A stretch of 64,000 nucleotides of DNA from Streptomyces sp. RKAG293 (GCF_023701745.1 NZ_JAJOZB010000001.1:4532501-4596500), one strand, 5' to 3'. Positions 1-8,870 are shown, numbered from the stretch's first letter. A program made the numbers and translations. The notes: generated by a model from the sequence alone, not told the origin.

Positions 1-422
1 CCGTCGACCTGCTCGACGGCCTCGCCCGCCTGCTCGACACCGCCGGCGCCGGCATCTACCGGCCCGACGGCCTGTACGCGGCCGACGAGACCGCGATCAC
101 CATCGCCACCATCCCCCCGGCACCGGATCGCGTGATCTGCCTTTCCGCGTACCCGGTCACCGACTCCCCCGTGCTGACCGACACCACCACCGGAATCCAG
201 GTCCGCACCCGCGCCGGCCCCGACCCGCGCGTCGTCGACGCCCTCGACGACGCGGTGTTCGACGTGCTGCACGGCGCCGGCCCGCTGCTCCTGGGCGCCG
301 CCCGCGTGCAGCTCCTGTTCCGCGTCTCGGCCGCGCCGATCGGTGCGGACTCCGCCGGCCGCATGGAGCGATCCGCCAACTACTACGCCCGCGCCCACCG
401 CGCGGCCCCACACCTCGAATAG
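1..422 (+). CDS. phage tail terminator / minor capsid-like protein (5' partial)
   Basis: Open in one frame from the window edge (first full codon at 3) to the TAG at 420-422, so the start lies outside. The visible 139 residues read like the small head-tail connector or tail terminator proteins of siphophages, often annotated minor capsid protein: an N-terminal helix (DLLDGLARLLDTAG), then short beta strands (GIQVRTRAGPDP) and a C-terminal hydrophobic strand. It lies 10 bp before the tail tube gene, the usual place for a tail terminator, which caps the growing tail. Family assignment rests on position plus overall pattern, so the exact name is uncertain. Confidence 0.6.
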   Translation, partial: VDLLDGLARLLDTAGAGIYRPDGLYAADETAITIATIPPAPDRVICLSAYPVTDSPVLTDTTTGIQVRTRAGPDPRVVDALDDAVFDVLHGAGPLLLGAARVQLLFRVSAAPIGADSAGRMERSANYYARAHRAAPHLE

Positions 423-432
423 GAGGCGCCTC

Positions 433-975
433 ATGGGCACCCCAACGCCGCCGGTCGAGACCGTGACCGCGCTCGCGCGCCGCTACCGCCTCGAACTCGA
501 CACCGGCACCACCCCCGGCACCCCGGCATGGTCCCTCGTTCCGGGCGTCACCGAGTTCACCCCCAAGACCGACCCGACGCAGCAGGACGTGACCACCTAC
601 GACGCCGAGGGCTGGTCGGAGTCCGCGGTCACGATGCTCGCGTGGTCGATCGAGACGACCCTCGCGCACCGGGCACACCCGACCACCGGCGCGTTCAACG
701 CCGCGCAGGAAAAGCTCAGGAAGGCCGCCCGTTCCTTCGGCGCAGCGTCGTTCGTGCACGTGCGGTACTACGACCGCAACGGCGCCGCCGACGCCTACGA
801 AGGCAACGCCCTGGTGACGTGGGAGCCGGACGGCGGCGGCCCAGACGCCGTCGACACCATCAAAGTCACCCTGACCGGTTCCGGCCCGCTTCTGGAGATC
901 ACCAACCCGGCCGCCGCTGGCGGCACGTTCGCCCTCGCCGCAAAGAGCCTCAAGACCGCCGGGGGTGATGCCTGA
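433..975 (+). CDS. phage major tail (tube) protein
   Basis: 180 aa. The ATG at 433 is chosen because AGGAGG at 421-426 sits 6 nt upstream; a longer reading frame from 343 would overlap the previous gene. The sequence has the look of siphophage tail tube proteins: a beta-rich body (TVTALARRYRLELDTG), a substrate-like loop with FTPKTDPTQQDVTTYD, a central helix, and a C-terminal strand pair around DTIKVTLTGSGPLLEITNP. Hexamers of such proteins stack to form the tail tube. It is followed with a 1-base overlap by the chaperone gene, the standard tail-module order. Confident by context and moderately by sequence. Confidence 0.75.
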   Translation: MGTPTPPVETVTALARRYRLELDTGTTPGTPAWSLVPGVTEFTPKTDPTQQDVTTYDAEGWSESAVTMLAWSIETTLAHRAHPTTGAFNAAQEKLRKAARSFGAASFVHVRYYDRNGAADAYEGNALVTWEPDGGGPDAVDTIKVTLTGSGPLLEITNPAAAGGTFALAAKSLKTAGGDA

Positions 976-1463
976 TGGCATTTGAGGCACTCGACGAGCT
1001 ACTCGACGAAACCCTGCACCTCCCGATCGCCGGCAAGCTCTACACCGTGCCGGCCCCGTCCGCCGCAATCGGCCTGCGCACACAGACCCTCATCCACGCC
1101 GCCGCGGTCGCCGCCGACGGCGGGCACGTGGACGAGCAGGTACTCGGCGACGCCGCCGAGCGCGACCTGTACCGCGACGTCCTCGGACCCGTTCACGACG
1201 AGCTGCTCGCCGACGGCGCATCCTGGCCCGCGCTCAAGCACGCCGCAATCACCGCCATGGTGTGGATCGCACAGGACAAGGCCGCCGCAGAGACGTTCTG
1301 GAACGCGGCCGGCGACCCTTCTCGACTGGCCCCGAACCGAGCAGCTCGCCGCGCGACCCGATCGGGTGCGGCGAACTCGACGAAGTCTCGGGGCTCCACG
1401 AGTGGTACGAGTACCCGCCGGGCACCCGCCGCCAAGAAGGCCGCGGCCCGGCGCCCGACCTGA
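975..1463 (+). CDS. phage tail assembly chaperone, upstream (G-like) product
   Basis: 162 aa, starting at the ATG that shares its A with the tail tube stop. The N-terminal 110 residues are helical (EALDELLDETLHLPIAGKLY onward). The last 45 are a basic Ser/Thr/Ala tail (PNRAARRATRSG), as in the short product of tail chaperone pairs of actinophages. These chaperones bind the tape measure protein and recruit tail tube subunits. The gene lies directly before the tape measure gene and overlaps a second frame at -1, the arrangement in which siphophages make G and G-T by programmed frameshifting. Confidence 0.7.
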   Translation: MAFEALDELLDETLHLPIAGKLYTVPAPSAAIGLRTQTLIHAAAVAADGGHVDEQVLGDAAERDLYRDVLGPVHDELLADGASWPALKHAAITAMVWIAQDKAAAETFWNAAGDPSRLAPNRAARRATRSGAANSTKSRGSTSGTSTRRAPAAKKAAARRPT

Positions 1464-1660
1464 ACTGGCGTCGCATCCTCCAGCAGTGGCCCCTCATCGA
1501 GGCCGACCTGCACGAGATCTACGGGCTCGACCTCGGCGCCCCCGGCATCCTCCACACCCGCTCCTGGCGATGGCTGCGCGTGCGCGTGCTCGGCCTGCTC
1601 TCCGCTGAATCCCGCCTCGCCCGCGTGCTCAACCCCCCACCCGACAAGCCGACCCCATAG
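1262..1660 (+). CDS. phage tail assembly chaperone, -1 frame (T-like) extension
   Basis: Open in the -1 frame relative to the chaperone at 975 and running 197 bp past its stop. The first possible start is the GTG at 1262, but there is no ribosome binding site, so it is probably made as a fusion by -1 slippage within 1262-1463. The protein after the overlap (GELDEVSGLHEWYEYPPG, then PDLNWRRILQQWPLIEADLH and a Trp/Arg-rich end) has the sequence character of a real gene rather than a shadow. No perfect X-XXY-YYZ heptamer is obvious; a weak candidate is the CCCTTCT stretch near 1316. Function inferred from the lambda G/GT paradigm. Confidence 0.6.
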   Translation: MDRTGQGRRRDVLERGRRPFSTGPEPSSSPRDPIGCGELDEVSGLHEWYEYPPGTRRQEGRGPAPDLNWRRILQQWPLIEADLHEIYGLDLGAPGILHTRSWRWLRVRVLGLLSAESRLARVLNPPPDKPTP

Positions 1661-1691
1661 GGCCGGCCCGACCGACCGGGGGTGATCCGCT

Positions 1692-4130
1692 ATGGCGCTC
1701 CTGGTCGGAGAACTGGCCGCAACGATCAGCGTCGACGACTCCGGCGCCACCGCCGGCGTGCGGCGCGCCGAACAGACCATGCAGGCCGGCGGCGACCGCA
1801 TGGTCGCCACCGCCGACCGCGCCGGCCAGCAAGCCGGCGACCAGCTCGGCGCCGGCCTCGCCGACGGCGCCAACGACGGAGCCGACCGGGCCAGTAACGG
1901 CCTGTCCGGCAAGTTGAAGGGTTTCGCCGCCGCCGCGATCGGCGCCGGCATCGGCATTGCGCTCATGGCCGGCATCAACGAGGCCATGGACCAGGCCAAG
2001 ATCACCGGTCACCTACAGGCGCAGCTCGGCGCGACCGGACCGGTAGCGGCGAAGTACGGCAAAGCGGCCGGCGCCCTGTACGCCGGCGCCATCGTCGAAT
2101 CCGTCCAAGACGGCGCCGACATCATCAAGGGCATCGCTCAAAACGGGCTGCTCCCGCCCGAGGCCACGCAAGCGCAGATCCAGACCATGGGAAAGCGCGT
2201 CGCGGATACCGCCGCGGTGATGGGCGAGGACGTCGGCAAGGTCTCCCGCGCGGTCGGCACGATGCTGAAAACCGGCATCGCCAAGTCCGCCGATGAGGCC
2301 ATGGACGTACTCGTACGCGGGTCACAGAACGGCGTCAACGCCGCCGAGGACCTGCTCGACACGTTCAGCGAGTACCCGACGCAGTTCCGCGACCTGGGCC
2401 TCGACGCTCAGACCGCCATGGGCCTGATGCAGCAGGGGCTCAAGGGCGGCGCCCGCGACGCTGACACGGTCGCGGACACCCTCAAGGAATTTGCGATCCG
2501 CAGCAAGGACATGTCGACGACGTCAGTCGACGCGTTCAAGTCCATTGGCCTCAACGGCGGCACCATGGCGAAAGTCTTCACCAAGGGCGGGCCGGCCGCG
2601 TCCGCCGCCCTCGGCGACGTCCTCAAGCGGATCAAGGCCATTGAGGACCCGGCCAAGCGGAACGCAACAGCGGTCGCCCTGTTCGGCACCAAGGCCGAGG
2701 ACCTTCAAGGCGCGTTGTACAAGCTCGACCCGTCCACCGCGGTCAAGGCGCTGGGCGACGTCAAGGGCGCCACCGACGCCGCCGGCAACTCCATGCGCGA
2801 CAACGCATCCACAAGGATCGAGGTCTTCAAACGATCCCTGACGCAAGGGTTCGTGCAGCTCCTCGGCCGGTACGTCATCCCCGGCGTGATCATCTTCGCG
2901 AAGGTGCTCGGCACCCTGGGCGGCAAGCTCCGCACCAGCGCCGGTTACGTCGACGAACACCGCCTCGCGTTCTCGATTCTCGCCGGCATGATCACCGCCG
3001 TCCTGCTCCCGACGTTGATCGTCCTCGCCGTCCAGGCCGTCACGACGTCGGCGACCGCGGTCGCCGCATGGGTGGCACAGTCCGCGGCCGGCACGCTCGC
3101 CGCCGGCCGCTTCCTGATCACCAACGCCGTCATGCTCGCCGGCTGGATCTCCCAAGGCGCCGCCGCAGGACTGGCCGCGCTCCGAGTGGTGGCCGCTTGG
3201 GTGATCATGGGCACGCAGTCGCTGATCCAAGCCGGCCGGATGGCCGCCGCGTGGCTGATCTCCATGGGCCCCGTCGGGCTGATCATCGCCCTCGTGGTCG
3301 GGCTCGTCGCGCTCATCGTGGCGAACTGGGACACCATCGTCTCCGCCACCGTGGCCGCGTGGGATTGGATCTGGGCGAAGGTCAAGGCCGTTGCCGGGTT
3401 CCTGGTCGACATCTTCCTGAACTTCACCCTGGTCGGCCTGATCCTCAGCCACTGGCAAGCGATCAAGGACGGCACCGTTGCCGGGTGGAATGCCACCCTC
3501 GGGTTCGTCAAGGGCATCCCGGGCCGGCTGTACTCGCTCTTCCTGAACTGGACGCTGTACGGGCTGATCATCAGCCACTGGCAGGCCATCAAGGACGGCA
3601 CGCAGCGCAAGGCCGGCGAAATGCTCGCCTACGTCCGCGGCCTGCCTGGCGCTATCGCCGGCTACTTCTCCGGTTTCGGATCGCTCCTGTACGGCAAGGG
3701 TCGCGATCTGGTCTACGGCCTGTGGAACGGCATCAAGGGCATGGGTCCGTGGTTGCGCTCGACGCTCATGTCGTGGGCATCGCGCATGATCCCGGGCCCG
3801 ATCGCTAAGGCGTTGGGCATTCATTCGCCGTCGCGGGTGATGCGGGACGAGATCGGCCGGCACATCCCCGCCGGCCTCGTCGCCGGCATCACCTCCGGGC
3901 AAGGCGCCGTAGACGACGCCATGGCCAATCTCGTCAGCACTCCCCGCGCCTCGGCCGCCCTCGGCATCACCGCGGGCACCCCCGGGGCCGGCCCCGCCGG
4001 CTCGACCGCGGCCGGCCCGGAAATCCGGGTGGTCTTCGACGCCCGCGGCAGCGACGACCTGACGCGCTGGCTCCGTAAGACGGTCCGTATCGAGGGCCGC
4101 GGCAACGTCCAAACCGCCTTCGGCACCTAG
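1692..4130 (+). CDS. phage tape measure protein
   Basis: 812 aa; ATG at 1692 preceded by a GGGGGTGATC ribosome site. The N-terminus is helical and Ala/Gly/Asp-rich. The middle has TMP-type features (GLMQQGLKGGARDADTVA, helices to about residue 400) followed by several hydrophobic helices at about 430-570. Two near-repeats (LILSHWQAIKDGT and LIISHWQAIKDGT) lie at about 580-640. The C-terminal third contains LGIHSPSRVMRDEIGRHIPAG, a motif typical of phage tape measure C-termini. It sets tail length; with roughly 1.5 angstrom per residue a tail of about 120 nm would be expected. Largest protein of the late tail module with the minor tail protein next door. Confidence 0.92.
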   Translation: MALLVGELAATISVDDSGATAGVRRAEQTMQAGGDRMVATADRAGQQAGDQLGAGLADGANDGADRASNGLSGKLKGFAAAAIGAGIGIALMAGINEAMDQAKITGHLQAQLGATGPVAAKYGKAAGALYAGAIVESVQDGADIIKGIAQNGLLPPEATQAQIQTMGKRVADTAAVMGEDVGKVSRAVGTMLKTGIAKSADEAMDVLVRGSQNGVNAAEDLLDTFSEYPTQFRDLGLDAQTAMGLMQQGLKGGARDADTVADTLKEFAIRSKDMSTTSVDAFKSIGLNGGTMAKVFTKGGPAASAALGDVLKRIKAIEDPAKRNATAVALFGTKAEDLQGALYKLDPSTAVKALGDVKGATDAAGNSMRDNASTRIEVFKRSLTQGFVQLLGRYVIPGVIIFAKVLGTLGGKLRTSAGYVDEHRLAFSILAGMITAVLLPTLIVLAVQAVTTSATAVAAWVAQSAAGTLAAGRFLITNAVMLAGWISQGAAAGLAALRVVAAWVIMGTQSLIQAGRMAAAWLISMGPVGLIIALVVGLVALIVANWDTIVSATVAAWDWIWAKVKAVAGFLVDIFLNFTLVGLILSHWQAIKDGTVAGWNATLGFVKGIPGRLYSLFLNWTLYGLIISHWQAIKDGTQRKAGEMLAYVRGLPGAIAGYFSGFGSLLYGKGRDLVYGLWNGIKGMGPWLRSTLMSWASRMIPGPIAKALGIHSPSRVMRDEIGRHIPAGLVAGITSGQGAVDDAMANLVSTPRASAALGITAGTPGAGPAGSTAAGPEIRVVFDARGSDDLTRWLRKTVRIEGRGNVQTAFGT

Positions 4131-4143
4131 GAAAGGGGGAGCG

Positions 4144-6858
4144 TTGCCATTCCCCGACCAGCCTCTCGGCGTAGCCGTCGAGATCAACGCGGGCGGAACG
4201 TGGGCGGACATCACCGGCGATGTCCGCCTGCGGGACCGCATCATCATCAACCGCGGCAGGGCCGACGAGGCATCACGCGTCGGCCCCTCCCGTTGCGCCT
4301 TCACCCTGATCAACCGCGATGGCCGCTACAGCCCCCGCAACCCGCTTTCCGACCTCTACCAACGGATCGGCCGCAACACCCCGATCCGGGTCTCGGTGCC
4401 GGCCGCAGAAACGTACCTGCGCCTTCCCGGCGACCTGGGCGCGCGGATCGCCACTCCGGACGCCGCGCCGCTGGACATCACCGGGGATCTCGACGTGCGG
4501 CTCGACGTCACCCTCGCCACCTGGCAGGCCGGCACTCACGCCGTCGATCTGATGGGCAAATACGGCGCCGCCGGCGCCCGGTCCTGGCGGCTGACCCTCG
4601 ACAGCTACGGCGGGATCTACCTCCAGTGGTCCGAGGACGGCACCACCACGAACTACGCCGAGTGGTTCCAAGGGCTCCCCGTCCCCGCCGACGGGCGCCT
4701 CGCCGTCCGCGCAACGCTGGACGTCGACAACGGCGCCGGCGGCAACGTGGTCACCTTCTACACCGCCCCCACCATGGCCGGCCCCTGGGCGGTCCTCGCC
4801 GCGATCCCCCAACCGTTCACCACGAAAGTCTTCAACAGCGCCGCGCCCCTGGAAATCGGTGACTGCACCGGCACAACGTCCAGCGTCTTCGCCCCGCCTG
4901 TCGGCAAGGTCCACGCCGCGGAGGTCCGGTCCGGCATCAATGGCCCGGTCGTCGCCAACCCGATATTTCGCCCGCAGGCCCCCGGCGCATCCTCGTTCAC
5001 CGATGGCGCCGGCCGGCTCTGGACGGTTGCCGGAACCGCGGAGATCACGGACCGCGATTACCGATTTACCGGCGACGTGAGCGCGTGGCCGTCGCGCTGG
5101 GACGTCTCCGGCCGCGCGGTCGAGGTCCCCATCGAGGCCGCCGGCATCCTGCGCCGCCTCGGCCAAGGCGCCTCCCCCCTCGACTCCACCCTGCGCCGCC
5201 GCATCCCCACCGGGGCACCACTGGCGTACTGGTCGATGGAGGACGAGCAGGCCGCCACGAGCGCCGCCTCGGCGCTGCCCGGCGGTACCCCGCTGGCCGT
5301 GGCCGGGTTCCAGTTCGCCAGCGACGACACCCTGCCGGGCTCGAAAGCCCTACCCACCGTCGGGACGGGCGCGTACGTCTCCGCCCTGGTCCCCAAGGGC
5401 TCAGCCACGGGTGCGGGTTGGCGGATCGAAATGCTCTACAACCTGCCCGCCGCCCCTACGACCGTCGACCTCATGCTGCAAATCCAGACCAGCGACACCC
5501 CATACGTCTACGTCGGTGCCGGCGCCGGCGCCGCTCGTATCCGGTGCTTCAACGCCGCCGGCGCCGACATCGGCAGCAACGAAGTCCCCGCGCCCGCCTT
5601 TGCGGGTGGGTGGCGCCGCTTGCAGATCAAGGGCCGCCAAAACGGGGGCAACGTCGAGGTGACCATGCAATGGGTCGTCATCGGAGGCACCGAATCCGGG
5701 GCCGTGATGACCAGCTACCCCGGCACCGTCGGCAAGGTCCTCAACATCGCCGGCGACTGGAAGACCTTCGCTGGCATGAAGGTGGGCCACCTCGCGGTGT
5801 TCGACGCCACCGATACCAGCGTCTACGACGACGCCGACACCGGGTTCATCTGGGACGACGCCACCGCCCGTATCGACCGGCTGTGCGCAGAGGAGGGAAT
5901 CCCGGTCGTCTTCCCCGCCGGGACCGGCCCGACGACCCCGGTCGGTCCGCAGCGCACCAGCGCCGTTCTGGACCTGCTCGGCGAGGCCGCCGACGCAGAC
6001 CTCGGCATCCTCTACGAACACCGCGCCACACCGGCCCTGGCCTTTCGGCGTCGCGTGTCGCTGTACAACCAGCGGCCGGCGCTCGCCCTGGATTACGCCG
6101 CCCGCCATGAAGTTGCCCCGCCGTTGGAACCTGTCGACGACGACCAGGCCGTACGCAACGACATCACCCTCACCCGGCCCGGCGGATCCTCCGCGCGCGC
6201 CGTCCTGGACACCGGGCCCCTGTCCGTCCTGCCCCCACCGAACGGGGTCGGCCGGTACAACACCAGCGAGAGCGTCGCCGTCCGGTCCGACGACCAACTG
6301 TCGGACCTCGCCGCGTGGCGTCTGCACCTGGGGACCTGGGACGAAGCGCGCTATCCCACGGTGCACGTGAACCTCGCCGCCGCTCCGCACCTCATCGGCC
6401 AGGCCCTCGCCGTCGACATCGGCGACCGCATCACCATCGCCAACCCCCCGCCGTGGCTGCCCCCGGACCCCATCGACGTCATCGTGCAGGGGTATACCGA
6501 ATCCCTCGGCCTGCTCGACTGGGACCTGCTCTATACCTGCACCCCCGCCGGCCCATGGACCGTCGCCGTCACCGAAGCCGACCGCGTCGACACCGACGGA
6601 AGCCGCCTGAAAACCGCGGCGACGGCCAGCGCGGTGACGCTTTCCGTGGAGACCACCGCCGGCCGGCCCTGGACCACCAGCGCCGCGGAGCCCCCGTGGG
6701 ACATCCGGATCGGGGGCGAGGTCATGACCGTCACCAAGGTCACCGGGGCAACGTCCCCGCAGACGTTCACCGTCGTCCGCGCCGTCAACGGGATCACGAA
6801 AGCCCACGCGGCCAGCGCCGACGTGCGCCTCGCCCACCCCGCCGTCTTCGCCCTGTAG
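4144..6858 (+). CDS. phage minor tail / baseplate protein with concanavalin-like domain
   Basis: 904 aa. Starts with TTG at 4144, 6 nt after an AGGAAAGGGGGA ribosome site; there is no nearby ATG. The first 120 residues (VEINAGGTWADITGDVRLRD, NRDGRYSPRNPLSDLYQRIG) match the start of long actinophage minor tail proteins that close the tail tip. Two beta-sandwich, LamG-like stretches follow at about 130-270 and 390-560. The C-terminal part (TFTVVRAVNGITKAHA) looks like a beta-rich adaptor. It is likely the hub or baseplate component that binds the host surface, given its place after the tape measure. Exact host ligand cannot be read from the sequence. Confidence 0.75.
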   Translation: MPFPDQPLGVAVEINAGGTWADITGDVRLRDRIIINRGRADEASRVGPSRCAFTLINRDGRYSPRNPLSDLYQRIGRNTPIRVSVPAAETYLRLPGDLGARIATPDAAPLDITGDLDVRLDVTLATWQAGTHAVDLMGKYGAAGARSWRLTLDSYGGIYLQWSEDGTTTNYAEWFQGLPVPADGRLAVRATLDVDNGAGGNVVTFYTAPTMAGPWAVLAAIPQPFTTKVFNSAAPLEIGDCTGTTSSVFAPPVGKVHAAEVRSGINGPVVANPIFRPQAPGASSFTDGAGRLWTVAGTAEITDRDYRFTGDVSAWPSRWDVSGRAVEVPIEAAGILRRLGQGASPLDSTLRRRIPTGAPLAYWSMEDEQAATSAASALPGGTPLAVAGFQFASDDTLPGSKALPTVGTGAYVSALVPKGSATGAGWRIEMLYNLPAAPTTVDLMLQIQTSDTPYVYVGAGAGAARIRCFNAAGADIGSNEVPAPAFAGGWRRLQIKGRQNGGNVEVTMQWVVIGGTESGAVMTSYPGTVGKVLNIAGDWKTFAGMKVGHLAVFDATDTSVYDDADTGFIWDDATARIDRLCAEEGIPVVFPAGTGPTTPVGPQRTSAVLDLLGEAADADLGILYEHRATPALAFRRRVSLYNQRPALALDYAARHEVAPPLEPVDDDQAVRNDITLTRPGGSSARAVLDTGPLSVLPPPNGVGRYNTSESVAVRSDDQLSDLAAWRLHLGTWDEARYPTVHVNLAAAPHLIGQALAVDIGDRITIANPPPWLPPDPIDVIVQGYTESLGLLDWDLLYTCTPAGPWTVAVTEADRVDTDGSRLKTAATASAVTLSVETTAGRPWTTSAAEPPWDIRIGGEVMTVTKVTGATSPQTFTVVRAVNGITKAHAASADVRLAHPAVFAL

Positions 6859-6867
6859 AGGAGCCCC

Positions 6868-7377
6868 ATGCCGTTCACGGTGTGGCAGCCCGGCATGAAG
6901 ATCACCGCCGGCCTGCTGACCGCCATGCAACCTCCGTTCGCCTACAAGACGGCCGATAAGGCCGTGCCCGGCGCCGTCTTGCAGCCCGACAACCACCTGA
7001 CGCTTCCCGCCGAAGCCGGCGCGATCTACGTCCTGCAAGGCCACATCCAGTACACGCAGAACATGGCCACCGGCGCCGCGAACAGTGGCGTTCGTATCGG
7101 GTGGCTGACGACCGCCGGCGCCGTCCTGAACTGGACCTCGCGCGGCGCGGCCAACATCACCAGCGGAACGACGTACGAGACCGTCCTGACCGCCAACGGA
7201 GCCGCCCGCGACTTCCCCGCCAACTCCGGCACGGTGATGACGCTCTCGCCGACCGGCACCCTCGCCACCGGCGCCAGCCCCGCCACCTTGACCCTGCAAT
7301 TCGGGGTCACCAACGCCGCCGGCCTGCCGGCGACCGTCAAGGCCGGTAGCTGGATCAGCATCACGCGCATGCAGTAG
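6868..7377 (+). CDS. small phage tail protein, possible receptor-binding or fibre protein
   Basis: 169 aa, ATG at 6868 with GAGG at 6858-6861. It starts with PFTVWQPGMKITAGLLTAM, a pattern common at the N-terminus of short actinophage tail fibre or hypothetical tail proteins. The rest is a predicted all-beta fold rich in Thr, Gly and Ala (GAIYVLQGHIQYTQNMATG), like a TNF-like or jelly-roll head domain. It is the last structural gene before a terminator, where receptor-binding proteins are often coded. Function is inferred from position and fold; no catalytic residues are seen. Confidence 0.55.
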   Translation: MPFTVWQPGMKITAGLLTAMQPPFAYKTADKAVPGAVLQPDNHLTLPAEAGAIYVLQGHIQYTQNMATGAANSGVRIGWLTTAGAVLNWTSRGAANITSGTTYETVLTANGAARDFPANSGTVMTLSPTGTLATGASPATLTLQFGVTNAAGLPATVKAGSWISITRMQ

Positions 7378-7406
7378 CGCGCCCACTCCGCCCCTTCATC
7401 CCGTAC

Positions 7407-7435
7407 GCCCCGCCGTCACCGGTCGGGGCTTTTTT
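7407..7435 (+). terminator. intrinsic terminator after tail genes
   Basis: GCCCCG (7407-7412) pairs with CGGGGC (7424-7429) and is followed by six T. A T-tract terminator is unusual in this GC range and separates the tail operon from the lysis cassette that starts 20 bp later, so lysis genes may have their own promoter or rely on readthrough. Confidence 0.8.
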
Positions 7436-7454
7436 CATGTCTGGAGACCTCCGC

Positions 7455-8324
7455 ATGGCAACACCTATGACCGCTGACAAGTTCGTCGCCGCACTGCGCG
7501 CCGAGGGGGTGCACGTCGTTGAGTACGGCAGTTGGCGCACCCACAACCGCGCCGGACACGGCGCCTGGGGCCCGATCAACGGCGTCGTGATCCACCACAC
7601 CGTTTCGTCCGGCACGGATTCCTCGGTGTCGATGTGCTTCGACGGTTACGCCGGCCTGCCCGGTCCGCTGTGTCACGGCGTCATCGCCAAGGACGGCACG
7701 GTGTACCTCGTCGGCAACGGGCGCACCAACCACGCCGGCTCCGGCGACGGCGACGTACTGGCCGCGGTAATCGCCGAGACCAAGCTGCCGGCGCCCAACG
7801 AGCAGGACACCGACGGGAACAGCCACTTCTACGGCTTCGAGTGCATCAACCTCGGCAACGGCGCCGACCCGTGGCCGGCCGCCCAGCTCGATGCCATCGA
7901 GCGCGTGTCCGCCGCGATCTGCCGCACCTACGGATGGACCGCCGGCAGCGTCATCGGGCACAAGGAATGGACCGCGACCAAGAACGACCCGCGGGGCATC
8001 GACATGGACACCATGCGCCAGCGCATCGACGCCCGCCTCGGCACCAAGCCCGGCACCCCGCCGCCGGCCCCGACGTACGAGCGATTCCCGGGCGACGAGT
8101 TCTTCAAGAGCTACCCGCGGTCCCCGATCATCACCGCCATGGGCCGCCGGCTCGTCGCGGCCGGCTGCTCCGCCTACACCTCGGGCCCCGGCGCCCAGTG
8201 GACCGAGGCCGACCGCCGCAGCTACGCGAAGTGGCAGCGCCACCTCGGCTACACCGGCGCCGCCGCCGACGGCTGGCCCGGCCGCGCCTCATGGGACGCG
8301 CTCAAGGTCCCCCACACCAGCTAA
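7455..8324 (+). CDS. phage endolysin, N-acetylmuramoyl-L-alanine amidase
   Basis: 289 aa. The ATG at 7455 is preferred over the ATG at 7437 because GGAG at 7443-7446 precedes it and the upstream codon touches the terminator. Residues about 35-195 form an Amidase_2/PGRP domain: VIHHTVSSG gives the first zinc histidine, HGVIAKDGTVYLVGNG the second strand, and GHKEWTATKNDPRG the last histidine and the Lys/Asp near the active site. After a Pro-rich linker (KPGTPPPAP), the C-terminal 85 residues (FPGDEFFKSYPRSPIITAMG) resemble the peptidoglycan-binding domain of Streptomyces phage lysins. It cleaves the amide bond between muramic acid and the stem peptide at the end of the lytic cycle. Confidence 0.93.
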   Translation: MATPMTADKFVAALRAEGVHVVEYGSWRTHNRAGHGAWGPINGVVIHHTVSSGTDSSVSMCFDGYAGLPGPLCHGVIAKDGTVYLVGNGRTNHAGSGDGDVLAAVIAETKLPAPNEQDTDGNSHFYGFECINLGNGADPWPAAQLDAIERVSAAICRTYGWTAGSVIGHKEWTATKNDPRGIDMDTMRQRIDARLGTKPGTPPPAPTYERFPGDEFFKSYPRSPIITAMGRRLVAAGCSAYTSGPGAQWTEADRRSYAKWQRHLGYTGAAADGWPGRASWDALKVPHTS

Positions 8325-8349
8325 CCCACCCCAACCGAAGGAGATCCAC

Positions 8350-8613
8350 ATGTCCGACGCATCCCGTCGCACCGCCCGCACCATCGTGCAGACTGCCGTC
8401 GCAATCGCCGTGATCCTGCCCGCCATCGTCGACGCATCTGGCATCCCCGCGGCCCTGCCGTGGGTCGCCGGCGCGCTCGCCGTCGCTGGCGGCCTCGCCC
8501 GCGTCATGGCCCTGCCCGGCGTCCAGGCCCTCATGCCGGCATGGCTCCGCACCGCGCCGGACCGCGACGAGTCCCTGCTGCCCCTGTTCCGCAAGGGTGG
8601 CGACGTCGAGTGA
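8350..8613 (+). CDS. putative holin, small membrane protein
   Basis: 87 aa. ATG at 8350 with GAAGGAG at 8337-8343. Residues about 9-55 contain two hydrophobic stretches (TIVQTAVAIAVILPAIV and ALPWVAGALAVAGGLA) separated by a short turn. The C-terminus is charged and ends in DESLLPLFRKGGDVE. Two-helix class II holins have this architecture, and the gene lies between the endolysin and another membrane protein. It probably forms the lesion that lets the lysin reach the wall. Identification is by topology and neighbours only. Confidence 0.7.
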   Translation: MSDASRRTARTIVQTAVAIAVILPAIVDASGIPAALPWVAGALAVAGGLARVMALPGVQALMPAWLRTAPDRDESLLPLFRKGGDVE

Positions 8614-8864
8614 CCGACCCCGACCCGGCCGCCGTCGCCGTCGAACTGGAGCGTCTGCGCGGCGCGGTCGAGGTCGGATTCGCCCGCACCGACGGTTCGC
8701 TTGCACTCCTCGTCCAGCGGTCCGACCAGACCGAGAAGAAGCTCGACGACCACGACCGCCGCCTCGACACCCTCGAACGCTCCCGCTGGCCCCTCGCCAG
8801 CATCGCCGCCGTCCTCGGCGTCGCCGGCCTCATCCTCTCCGCATGGCAGCTAGCTGCCCGTTGA
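8610..8864 (+). CDS. coiled-coil protein with C-terminal membrane anchor (XhlA/holin-like)
   Basis: 84 aa. GTG start at 8610 overlaps the holin stop (GTGA). Residues 1-58 are hydrophilic and helical with heptad character (RSDQTEKKLDDHDRRLDTLE), and residues about 60-80 form one transmembrane helix (LASIAAVLGVAGLILSAW). This is the plan of XhlA-like haemolysin/holin accessory proteins found beside phage lysins. It is likely translationally coupled to the holin and may modulate it or act as a second holin. No motif proves the function. Confidence 0.6.
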   Translation: MTDPDPAAVAVELERLRGAVEVGFARTDGSLALLVQRSDQTEKKLDDHDRRLDTLERSRWPLASIAAVLGVAGLILSAWQLAAR

Positions 8865-8870
8865 CGCACC

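Noticed and set aside
982..1608. 208-codon +1 frame through the tail chaperone
   Set aside because: Arg/Pro/Ser-rich; the -1 frame gives the sensible T-like protein instead.
2523..4313. 596-codon open frame antisense to the tape measure gene
   Set aside because: Asp/Gly/Arg-rich shadow of the GC-rich gene; no ribosome site, no recognisable domain.
5401..7386. 661-codon open frame antisense to the minor tail gene
   Set aside because: Shadow frame produced by codon bias; composition is Gly/Val/Arg nonsense.
7407..7435. Promoter for the endolysin within the terminator
   Set aside because: No -35/-10 pair is seen in the 20-bp gap; readthrough or a more distant promoter is more likely.
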